The notes beneath the pieces are model-generated. The model was not told the DNA's origin and did no database searches. It saw nothing but the letters and a program-made list of their open reading frames with translations. Positions 18,656 through 25,482 of a DNA stretch of 28,284 bases are shown one piece after another; position 1 is the first letter of the stretch, and each line of letters begins with the position of its first letter. Both the position numbers and the translations under genes were made by a program. This stretch comes from Methanobacterium sp. (GTDB lineage Archaea > Methanobacteriota > Methanobacteria > Methanobacteriales > Methanobacteriaceae), in assembly GCA_039666455.1 (NCBI GenBank), contig JAVSLW010000032.1, positions 1-28,284 on the forward strand, given 5' to 3'.

Positions 18656-18675
18656 AACATCCCATATTTAAGCAT

Positions 18676-19656
18676 ATGGAAATTAAATGCAGGTGTGGGA
18701 GTACTTGTATAAAGCCAGCATCCGCAGTCTTGAAGGAAATTGAATTATTTTACAGTCCATGTGCTGAATGTGAACTCCTGAAATTAAGGAAATTTTCCCC
18801 ATTAAAACATCAATTGAACCTCAATAAAATAGATGCCGGTTTTGGAAGCTGTAATTGTGGTAAAAGACATCTTGACGTAGTTATTGCCCATTTATTAAAA
18901 ATAATGATTGAAGAAGGAGTAAAAGATGAAAAATCCAGTCTTAGAAATACCTGCACCCCCCTTATAACTCCTGCTTTTCCACTTGATTCTGCACCATACT
19001 TACCTGAAAATTCCATGGTAATACTGTCTGATGAAGTGACCAAAGAGTGTGCTCAAAGAATATTAAATGAAATCAGAGAAGTTAAAGGAGTACTTAAAGG
19101 AGACTTAAGAGAAACTGTAGGTATAAAAGACGTTAATTATAATCCTAATGTATATGAACTCCTTGCAGGATGCGATATTCGGTGTGATATTGTTCAAACA
19201 CCATATGGAGCATTATGTATCCACAAATATCAGGGTAAAGTACATATAGAATTTCCTAAAGTCAAATCACCTAAAATTGAAATTCTTCAGAAAGTTCTGG
19301 ATAAATATGATGACCCTTCTGTTCTTGACTGCACCTGTGGCCCTGGAACACTTGGTATTACCTGCCTTAAAGCCGGAGCACGAAGCGTTGTTTTTAATGA
19401 CCTCTGGCTTCCAGCAGTAAGAATGGCAGCGATAAATATTGAGGCTAACGGATTTCCTGTGGACTTCTGGAACCCAAAAAGAGATGTTGTGGCAGGAGGT
19501 AAGAATTTTAAAGCTTATTCTCTGGATATAAGAGAATTAGAAGAACTTTTAGATGAAAAATTTGATATATGTATTGTTGACACCTTTCCAGATGTGGATA
19601 CAACTGATTTTGTGAAAGCTGCAGGTAACCTGGGTAAAAAAGTTGTTGTTATATAA
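18676..19656 (+). CDS. SAM-dependent methyltransferase-like protein with cysteine-rich N-terminal domain
   Basis: A 326-residue protein. The N-terminal third carries Cys pairs that look like zinc ribbons (IKCRCGSTC, PCAECE, SCNCGKRH). The C-terminal half is a Rossmann methyltransferase: motif I VLDCTCGPGTLGITCLKAGA, an acidic second strand VVFNDLWLPAVRMAAINIEANG, and a late motif CIVDTFPDVDTTDF. The fold region recalls archaeal tRNA methyltransferases such as Trm1 and Trm5, but the usual NPP-type catalytic motif is replaced by DTFPD. A tRNA or protein substrate is a guess. ATG 18676 is chosen over ATG 18631 because the TATA element at 18642-18655 lies between them, which implies a nearly leaderless transcript. 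Confidence 0.7.
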   Translation: MEIKCRCGSTCIKPASAVLKEIELFYSPCAECELLKLRKFSPLKHQLNLNKIDAGFGSCNCGKRHLDVVIAHLLKIMIEEGVKDEKSSLRNTCTPLITPAFPLDSAPYLPENSMVILSDEVTKECAQRILNEIREVKGVLKGDLRETVGIKDVNYNPNVYELLAGCDIRCDIVQTPYGALCIHKYQGKVHIEFPKVKSPKIEILQKVLDKYDDPSVLDCTCGPGTLGITCLKAGARSVVFNDLWLPAVRMAAINIEANGFPVDFWNPKRDVVAGGKNFKAYSLDIRELEELLDEKFDICIVDTFPDVDTTDFVKAAGNLGKKVVVI

Positions 19657-19701
19657 CCATTTAAAGCAAAAATATATTAATAATTAGTAAAGAGGAGTTT
19701 T

Positions 19702-20043
19702 ATGAGCATAGAAATTAGCAGCAGATTATTTGATGGTCCCCATCCTATTAAAGAATGGAATCCACTGAGTTTTCCTGCAATCTACGCTATCATGACGAGA
19801 CCAGATCCTGAAAATAATCCGGAGGGGTATCAAATAATATATTTATGTGAATCTAACGAGTTATCTGAAAAAGAATCCTATCTTAGCCACCCAAAATACG
19901 AATGCTGGTTTAAAGAAGCTGGTTTTAGAAGTAATATTTTTATAGGTGCCCATGTAATGCCCAATTCAACCTCTGAAGAAAGAGAGAAATTAAAAAATGC
20001 ACTCATAAGGGTTCATAAGCCATTATGTAATGATTCAAAGTAA
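19702..20043 (+). CDS. Small protein with a degenerate GIY-YIG-like domain
   Basis: A 113-residue soluble protein. Its layout follows the GIY-YIG fold: PAIYAIMTRP (GIY position), then after a short acidic loop IIYLCESNEL (YIG position), HPKYECWFKEAG, and a terminal EREKLKNALIRVHKPLCN like the E..LI....P.lN end of GIY-YIG enzymes. The residues usual for catalysis are altered (AIY, YLC, no clear arginine after the second strand). It may therefore be a non-catalytic relative or a distinct family. AGAGGAG lies before ATG 19702. It is 45 bp after the methyltransferase gene and may share its transcript. Confidence 0.5.
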   Translation: MSIEISSRLFDGPHPIKEWNPLSFPAIYAIMTRPDPENNPEGYQIIYLCESNELSEKESYLSHPKYECWFKEAGFRSNIFIGAHVMPNSTSEEREKLKNALIRVHKPLCNDSK

Positions 20044-20143
20044 TAATATTCGAGATTCGTACAAAACAGGAGGATATATTAATTATTTAAAGAATTGGAG
20101 AATGCAACCAGCACCAGGTAACTTTGTCCCAATATATAAATAA
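20030..20143 (+). CDS. Possible 37-residue small ORF
   Basis: An ATG at 20030 overlaps the end of the GIY-YIG-like gene and opens a 37-codon frame ending TAA at 20141-20143. The peptide reads like protein (DSYKTGGYINYLKNW, MQPAPGNFVPIYK). There is no ribosome site before 20030. An internal ATG at 20102 has GGAG just upstream and would give 13 residues. It may be a real small protein, or a scrap of a lost gene. I do not recognise it. Confidence 0.25.
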   Translation: MIQSNNIRDSYKTGGYINYLKNWRMQPAPGNFVPIYK

Positions 20144-20207
20144 TATTAAATAAAAATAACAGTGTAAATTTATAATTTTTTCAGGCATGAAAAAAAAAGG
20201 TGAAAAT

Positions 20208-20597
20208 ATGCTTTCAGAGTATGTGGTAAGAGATGTAATGAGTAGAGGAGTTTATACGGCAATGTTAGACGACTCTTTAGAGGATATAATTAAATTAATG
20301 GATAATAATAAGATTTCATCTGTGGTTGTGGTGGATGAAAACGGTACATACTGGGGAATAATAACAGACATAGATGTGCTGAAACATTACACAGAAAACA
20401 TGGATGACTTAAAAGCTGAAGATATAATGGTAACAGATACAATCACTGTAAATCCAGTTACTCCACTTGAGAAGGCAGGTTTAATTATGGTGGAGCATAG
20501 GATACACCATCTTTATGTGGTTAGTGAGCTCAGGAAGCAAAAAATTGTTGGAGTAATAAGTTCAAAGGATATAATTAAATTTATGTCCCGAGTTTAA
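20208..20597 (+). CDS. Two-CBS-domain protein
   Basis: A 129-residue protein made only of a CBS pair: VRDVMSRGVYTAMLDDSLED to ITDIDVLKHY, then AEDIMVTDTITVNPVTPLEK to ISSKDIIKFM. CBS pairs (Bateman modules) bind adenosyl compounds such as AMP, ATP or SAM, and often regulate another protein. No partner domain is fused here, so its target is unknown. ATG 20208 is chosen because GGTGA ends 5 bp before it; the in-frame ATG 20187 would place that site inside the gene. Possible TATA boxes lie near 20132 and 20165. Confidence 0.85.
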   Translation: MLSEYVVRDVMSRGVYTAMLDDSLEDIIKLMDNNKISSVVVVDENGTYWGIITDIDVLKHYTENMDDLKAEDIMVTDTITVNPVTPLEKAGLIMVEHRIHHLYVVSELRKQKIVGVISSKDIIKFMSRV

Positions 20598-20711
20598 AGT
20601 AAAAACATACATTTTGGTGATTTTGAGGACTTAAAGAGCGGATTTTACATTAAAGATGATTCTGTTTATGGTGCTTCTAAAATCGTTGGAAGGCGTGCTG
20701 ACTCAGCCTGA
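20598..20711 (+). pseudogene. Unexplained 37-codon open stretch in frame after the CBS stop
   Basis: Directly after the TAA of the CBS gene the same frame stays open to TGA 20709-20711. It reads like protein: HFGDFEDLKSGFYIKDDSV then YGASKIVGRRADSA. It has no ATG, GTG or TTG start. It is most likely the 3' scrap of a former gene, or a lost C-terminal extension of the CBS protein. No family is recognised. Confidence 0.3.
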
Positions 20712-20766
20712 AAAATTCTAATTTTTAGGATTTTACCTGTTTTTTATCTAAACACCTGAGAGGGGA

Positions 20767-20778
20767 AATTATATATAC
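20767..20778 (+). promoter_or_regulatory. Hsp20 promoter TATA box
   Basis: ATTATATATACC preceded by GAGGGGAA predicts a start near 20798, leaving a leader of about 25 nt before the hsp20 ATG. Confidence 0.45.
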
Positions 20779-20823
20779 CATATTAAAGGAATATAATAAT
20801 GACTCAAAAAATGAGGCCAAAAA

Positions 20824-21279
20824 ATGACACATGAAAGACATAGAAAAAGAAGTATTTTAGACAGGAAAGGTTTGATTGAAAGAATGCTGGAAGACACTTC
20901 CAGGACAATAGACGCAATAAAAACTGATCTGGAAAAGTCTGTTGTTGACTACACCTTTGTTCCAGGTAAGGACATAATTGAAACTGATGATGACGTTATC
21001 GTTCACGTTGATTTACCCGGAATCAAAAAAGAAGATATCGAGCTAAGGATAACTGAAACCAAGCTTAAAGTCAAGGCCGATTTCGATATCGAGCTTGAAA
21101 TGGAACAGGGAAGATACATAACGCTTCATGACAGGAAATCTGGTGTAATAAGGAGAACTGTGAGGTTCCCTAAAAAGATCATAGCTGATGATGCAGAAGC
21201 AACCTTTAAAAATGGCGTTTTAACTGTTAGGGCGCCAAAGCTTGAGAAAGAGGAAAGCTTCAAGCTGGAAATCAAATAA
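20824..21279 (+). CDS. Hsp20/alpha-crystallin small heat-shock protein
   Basis: An ATP-independent chaperone that binds unfolding proteins in the cytoplasm. Length is 151 residues. A charged N-terminal arm of about 45 residues precedes the alpha-crystallin domain (about 50-140), with VIVHVDLPGIKKEDIELRIT and the conserved FKNGVLTVRAPK strand near the end. The C-terminus FKLEIK holds a short hydrophobic-x-hydrophobic tail (LEI) in place of the usual IXI. ATG 20824 follows GAGG at 20813-20816. Two ATGs at 20799 and 20811 open an 11-codon out-of-frame ORF overlapping this start. The gene has its own promoter and is convergent with the AMMECR1 gene. Confidence 0.95.
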   Translation: MTHERHRKRSILDRKGLIERMLEDTSRTIDAIKTDLEKSVVDYTFVPGKDIIETDDDVIVHVDLPGIKKEDIELRITETKLKVKADFDIELEMEQGRYITLHDRKSGVIRRTVRFPKKIIADDAEATFKNGVLTVRAPKLEKEESFKLEIK

Positions 21280-21281
21280 AA

Positions 21282-21311
21282 CTTTCCAAAATAATTCTTT
21301 CCAAAATAATT
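21282..21311 (+). repeat. Tandem duplicate of a 15-bp unit after hsp20
   Basis: CTTTCCAAAATAATT occurs twice in a row, head to tail and without mismatch, just after the hsp20 stop. It is followed by an eight-T run. Confidence 0.85.
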
Positions 21312-21322
21312 CATTTTTTTTA
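21312..21322 (+). terminator. T-tract terminator of hsp20
   Basis: An uninterrupted T-run 35-40 bp after the hsp20 stop fits the T-rich terminators of archaea. Confidence 0.4.
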
Positions 21323-21333
21323 GATGTTTACCC

Positions 21334-21894
21334 CTATTCATGGAATATTTGAGAACTGAATTTATAAATCTTAACGTCAGGATAAATCCAGCAATCAGCA
21401 GTGAGCCCTGCTTTCACACATGTATTGTACAGAAATTCTTCAACATTCCATCCCCATTCTACAGCAACCTGGGGTAACAAAAGACCTTTGTAAGGTCCTC
21501 TTTCTATAATAAGTCCGTCTTCACCTATTTTAATTTTGTCCATGTATTCTTCAGGCTTTTTAACTTCTATAAGTTCTGGTTTTGTAAGCACGCTAACTTC
21601 TACTTCAAGATCATCAAGCTCGCTTGCTTTTACCGGTGAAAACCGCGGATCGTTAACTGCTGCAGAAATAGCAACATCTATTACAGCATTAACAAGAGGT
21701 TCTATGGGTTCACAATATCCAATACATCCTCTAAGCAGACCATTTTTGCTTAAAGTAACAAATACTCCCATTTCTTCCTTTAAAGTATCAGGCGTGTCTT
21801 CAGGAACTTCTAATTTTTTTCTTTCATTAATAAAAGCTTCAATGACATTTTTTGCAAGTTTTACCAGAAATTTACCCTCTTCTTCTGACAGCAT
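21334..21894 (-). CDS. AMMECR1-domain protein
   Basis: A 186-residue protein of the AMMECR1 family, with the invariant LRGCIGY block (residues about 54-60), then NDPRFSPVKASELDDLEVEVSVL and LLLPQVAVEWGWN. The cellular role is unsettled. The family often co-occurs with MEMO1-like proteins and a radical SAM enzyme, but neither is in this window. It starts 18 bp after the tldD stop, on the same strand, so both are probably one operon. AGGATAA precedes ATG 21894. Family assignment is firm; function is not. Confidence 0.92.
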   Translation of the reverse strand: MLSEEEGKFLVKLAKNVIEAFINERKKLEVPEDTPDTLKEEMGVFVTLSKNGLLRGCIGYCEPIEPLVNAVIDVAISAAVNDPRFSPVKASELDDLEVEVSVLTKPELIEVKKPEEYMDKIKIGEDGLIIERGPYKGLLLPQVAVEWGWNVEEFLYNTCVKAGLTADCWIYPDVKIYKFSSQIFHE

Positions 21895-21912
21895 TAACCT
21901 TATCCTCCAATT

Positions 21913-23286
21913 TTACATTACTCCACCGACTGTAGCCTCACTGACTCTTATATGAGGTCCCCCGTCTCCAACTGGAGCTGTTTGACCACCTTTACCACAA
22001 AATCCAATGCTCATTTTAAAGTCGCTTCCTACAGCGTCCACATGATTCAGGATTTCAAGAATATTCCCTGATAACGAAACATCCCTTAATGGTACTTTTA
22101 TCTCTCCATTTTCTATCATGAATGATTCTGCAGCGTTGAACTGGAATATACCTTTTCCAGTATCTACCTGTCCACCTCTGGATCCTTTAAGATAAATTCC
22201 ATTGTTCATATTTTCAATCAGCTCTTCAAATTTCAAATCTCCAGGTTTAAGATAGGTATTGCTCATTCTGACAATTGGCTGATCCCCTACTCTGGATCTG
22301 GCATTTCCAGATGAAGATATTCCAAGTTTTGCTGCAGTCTCCCTTGAACTTAAAAGAGATACTAATTTACCTTTTTCAACCAGAACGTTTTTTGATGTCT
22401 TCACGCCTTCAGCATCATATGCATAATATCCAAAAGCATCCATACTTGCATCATCAATAATAGTTACAAGATTTGACCCTATATAAGTATTCATTTTATC
22501 TTTAAGTATGGAATCGTTTTGTAAAATTAGATCAGCTTCAGATGCGTGGCCTAAAGCTTCATGAATAAACACTCCTGTAAGTTCAGGATCCATTACCACT
22601 GGAAACTTTCCTGAAGGTGGAGAACTCGCACTTAAAAGTCTAACTGCTTTATCTGCTGCTTTCCTTCCAAATTTTTCAATATCTTCTTTTTGAAGGACCT
22701 CAAAGCCACGTGCTCCCCCGGTGCTGCCATGTCCAAATTGAATGATGTTTCTATCAGCAGCCACTGCATTTAGAAACATTCCTACCCTTGATTCCTCGCT
22801 AATAATTGAAGCACCTTCAGTGCTTAAAAATGCTCCTGTTCCTTCTGCATCAACGTAACTTACAGTAGTGCTCACAATTTTATCAATTGTTGCTGCATGA
22901 TTTGCTTCAGTCATGATTTCCTTTTTATCTTCGATGGAAACATCAGAGGGGATAATCTTAGCCCTTGATTTAACCTTATCTACATTAGGTTCAATATCAG
23001 CAAGTTCTACGTCACTTTTAAGTGATTTTACCAGTTTTAAAGCAGTTTCAACCATTTCGTCCATCCTGGAAATCTGAGTTGTGAATGCAGATCCCCATGC
23101 ACCGTTTTTCAGTATTCTGATGGCACTTCCAAAATCAGACCCTGACCTGATTTCCTGGATCTTTCCGTCTTTCATTATGATAGATGTATTTTGACTGTCG
23201 CTTACTCTTATATCTGCATAATCTGTCTTTTTTTCTATTTTTGTTAGTATTGATTGAAACAGGTCAAGATCAATTTGATTTGTCAT
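21913..23286 (-). CDS. tldD: TldD/PmbA-family metalloprotease, TldD type
   Basis: TldD is the catalytic half of the TldD/TldE (PmbA) protease, which degrades unfolded or natural peptides and in bacteria matures peptides such as microcin B17. Length is 457 residues. The zinc motif HEALGH is at residues 242-247, followed by ASEAD. A conserved cysteine (C430 in GFCGKGGQTAPVGDGGP), expected as a third ligand, lies near the C-terminus. A TldE/PmbA gene is not adjacent and must be elsewhere if the heterodimer forms. AGGGAG lies before ATG 23286. It is followed by the AMMECR1 gene. Confidence 0.93.
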   Translation of the reverse strand: MTNQIDLDLFQSILTKIEKKTDYADIRVSDSQNTSIIMKDGKIQEIRSGSDFGSAIRILKNGAWGSAFTTQISRMDEMVETALKLVKSLKSDVELADIEPNVDKVKSRAKIIPSDVSIEDKKEIMTEANHAATIDKIVSTTVSYVDAEGTGAFLSTEGASIISEESRVGMFLNAVAADRNIIQFGHGSTGGARGFEVLQKEDIEKFGRKAADKAVRLLSASSPPSGKFPVVMDPELTGVFIHEALGHASEADLILQNDSILKDKMNTYIGSNLVTIIDDASMDAFGYYAYDAEGVKTSKNVLVEKGKLVSLLSSRETAAKLGISSSGNARSRVGDQPIVRMSNTYLKPGDLKFEELIENMNNGIYLKGSRGGQVDTGKGIFQFNAAESFMIENGEIKVPLRDVSLSGNILEILNHVDAVGSDFKMSIGFCGKGGQTAPVGDGGPHIRVSEATVGGVM

Positions 23287-23362
23287 AAGTATCTCCCTTT
23301 TTACTCCATATTAATCACTATAATAATCTTAGCCTTTGAAATAGAATTTTACCTTTGAATTC

Positions 23363-23377
23363 TTTTATATTTATATG
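23363..23377 (+). promoter_or_regulatory. TATA box for the homocysteine operon
   Basis: TTTTATATTTATATG upstream of the HcyBio gene predicts a start near 23395 and a leader of about 55 nt ending in GGAAGTGAT. Confidence 0.45.
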
Positions 23378-23451
23378 ATCCTAATACAATATATGTTTAG
23401 ATTTTTCCATTGGAAATATTTAATTTTGAAATCTGCGCCGGAAGTGATTAA

Positions 23452-24999
23452 ATGAAGACAATTAAAGAGATTAATCAAAAAATCAGGGATGGGAATGCTG
23501 TTGTCTTAACTGCTGCAGAAATGACACAGTATGTTGAAGAAAATGGATTAAAAAAATCAGCAGAGGAAGTAGACGTTGTAACGACAGGTACTTTTGGTGC
23601 TATGTGTTCTTCAGGTGCATTTTTGAATTTTGGTCATTCTGATCCTCCAGTAAAAATGAATAGGACATTTTTAAACAGTGTTGAAGCATATTCTGGCCTT
23701 GCTGCTGTGGATGCGTATATAGGAGCAACTCAGCTTAATAAAAACCCACAAATAGGGATGGATTATGGGGGAGCACATCTAATTGAAGACATTATAAAAG
23801 GAAAAGAAATTGAATTAGTTGTAGAAGCTTATGGAACTGACTGTTATCCTACAATGGAAATAGAGACCATTATTGATATTGAAAGTTTAAACTATGCAAC
23901 TATGGTTAATCCAAGAAACTGTTATCAAAACTATGCTGTTGCCACAAATTCAACAGATGAAACTTTATACACCTATATGGGAACTTTATTGCCGAACTAT
24001 GGCAATATAAATTATTCAAGTGCTGGACAGTTAAGTCCATTAATTAATGATCCCTATTTTGAGACAATGGGAATGGGAACAAGGATATTCCTATGTGGAG
24101 GGGAAGGATATATCATTGGAGAAGGAACACAACACTCTACTGGAGTTGAACGGCGAAATGGAGTTCCTGTTGGTCCTGCTGGAACATTGATGCTCATGGG
24201 GGACATGAAAAAAATGAGCAGCGACTTTGTTAGAGGAGCTACCATGCAAAAATACGGCCCTACACTGTATGTTGGAGCTGGAATCCCTATTCCGATCCTT
24301 AACGAGAGAATAGCTAAAAGAACTGCCATAAGCGATGAAGATATAACCTGCAGAATTTTTGATTATGGAATCCCAAGACGCAGCCGTCCAGTTTTAAAAG
24401 AAACTAATTACAAAGAGTTAAAAACAGGAAAAATCGAAATTAACGGCATTGAAATTAAAACATCTCCATTATCTTCCTATAAAAAGGCTGAAGAAGTTGC
24501 CTGTGAACTTAAAGAATGGATAAGTAGGGGAAAATTCTTCCTTACAGAGCCAGTTAATCATATACCCTCTAAAGGATACACAGTTAAACCTCTTGAAATT
24601 AAGAAACCTTCAATCCTTGTAAAAAATATTGAGAGTAAGCCTGTGATAATAGCTCACCCTACAGATGAAATAGGTGATGTTGCCAGAAAATTAGTGGAAA
24701 ATAACATTAACCATCTGCCTGTTGTAGATACTGATAGTAAACTCATGGGCATTGTAACATCATGGGACATAGCAAATGCCATTGCCAGAGGAAAGGCAAA
24801 ATTAAAGGATGTTATGACAAAAAGGGTAATAATTGCAAGAGAAGATGAACCTGTGGATGTTGTAGCACGTAGAATTGATAAATATGAGATTTCTGGACTT
24901 CCAATTGTCGATAAGGACAATAAAGTAAAAGGGATGATTACTGCAGAAGATATTTCTCGGTTAATTGGTGAAAGTGCAAAAAATAATGATGGGGTGTAA
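23452..24999 (+). CDS. Homocysteine biosynthesis protein (HcyBio/DUF39) with two C-terminal CBS domains
   Basis: In methanogens this family, with its NIL-ferredoxin partner, builds homocysteine from aspartate semialdehyde and sulfide, as established for the Methanosarcina pair. Length is 515 residues. The DUF39 domain spans about 1-380, with cysteines C52 (GAMCSSGAF) and C131 (YGTDCYPTM) in conserved blocks, and glycine-rich segments such as GGEGYIIGEGTQHSTGVERR. Two CBS domains follow (about 395-445 and 455-505) and may sense an adenosyl compound such as SAM or AMP. GGAAGTGAT lies before ATG 23452. The partner gene starts 2 bp after the stop. The gene is divergent from tldD. Confidence 0.93.
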   Translation: MKTIKEINQKIRDGNAVVLTAAEMTQYVEENGLKKSAEEVDVVTTGTFGAMCSSGAFLNFGHSDPPVKMNRTFLNSVEAYSGLAAVDAYIGATQLNKNPQIGMDYGGAHLIEDIIKGKEIELVVEAYGTDCYPTMEIETIIDIESLNYATMVNPRNCYQNYAVATNSTDETLYTYMGTLLPNYGNINYSSAGQLSPLINDPYFETMGMGTRIFLCGGEGYIIGEGTQHSTGVERRNGVPVGPAGTLMLMGDMKKMSSDFVRGATMQKYGPTLYVGAGIPIPILNERIAKRTAISDEDITCRIFDYGIPRRSRPVLKETNYKELKTGKIEINGIEIKTSPLSSYKKAEEVACELKEWISRGKFFLTEPVNHIPSKGYTVKPLEIKKPSILVKNIESKPVIIAHPTDEIGDVARKLVENNINHLPVVDTDSKLMGIVTSWDIANAIARGKAKLKDVMTKRVIIAREDEPVDVVARRIDKYEISGLPIVDKDNKVKGMITAEDISRLIGESAKNNDGV

Positions 25000-25001
25000 G
25001 T

Positions 25002-25388
25002 ATGAAAGCATGGTTAACGTTTTCACCAGATATAGTCAATAAATCAATAATTTCAGATGCAATGAGAAGATATAACATTACATTTAACATATTGAGGGCA
25101 AATATAACTCCAAAAGGTGGTAAAGCACTTATTGAACTTGAAGGAGAAAATATAGATGAGAGTATTGAATATATGGAACATCAGGGAATACAGGTAGACC
25201 CAATTAAAAAGGTCTTAAAAAGAGATGAAGAAAAATGTGTAGATTGTGGTGCATGTGTTTCTTTGTGTCCTGTTAAGGCAATTTGCATAAAAGATGACTG
25301 GAGTATTGGAATAGATAATGAATCATGTATTGGATGTGGATTCTGCACTGGTTCCTGCCCTATGAAGGCCCTGACCATTGTTGAATAA
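25002..25388 (+). CDS. NIL-domain ferredoxin, partner of the homocysteine synthesis protein
   Basis: A 128-residue protein with an N-terminal NIL domain (about 1-70), a ligand-binding fold also seen in methionine transporters. Two 4Fe-4S motifs follow: C79-C82-C85-C89-P and C109-C112-C115-C119-P. It probably gives electrons, or handles sulfur, for the HcyBio reaction. The start lies 2 bp after the HcyBio stop, with GGGGTG inside the end of that gene as ribosome site, so the two are translationally coupled. The neighbourhood matches the known conserved pair in methanogens. Confidence 0.93.
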   Translation: MKAWLTFSPDIVNKSIISDAMRRYNITFNILRANITPKGGKALIELEGENIDESIEYMEHQGIQVDPIKKVLKRDEEKCVDCGACVSLCPVKAICIKDDWSIGIDNESCIGCGFCTGSCPMKALTIVE

Positions 25389-25436
25389 AAAATATTTTTT
25401 AAATTTCTCTGATTCTGGCATCTTCACACACTGATT

Positions 25437-25469
25437 TGCTCGAAATTTCGAAACAGAGTTATTTGAGCA
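25437..25469. terminator. Hairpin between convergent genes
   Basis: TGCTC-g-AAAT pairs with ATTTGAGCA across a 14-nt loop that contains TTCGAAA. It lies between the NIL-ferredoxin stop (+) and the surface-protein stop (-). A six-T run precedes it at 25395-25400, which could itself end plus-strand transcripts. Confidence 0.35.
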
Positions 25470-25482
25470 TGTTAATACACAA

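Noticed and set aside
18631..18675. Upstream ATG for the methyltransferase-like gene
   Set aside because: The TATA element lies downstream of it, and the extra residues do not belong to the cysteine-rich domain.
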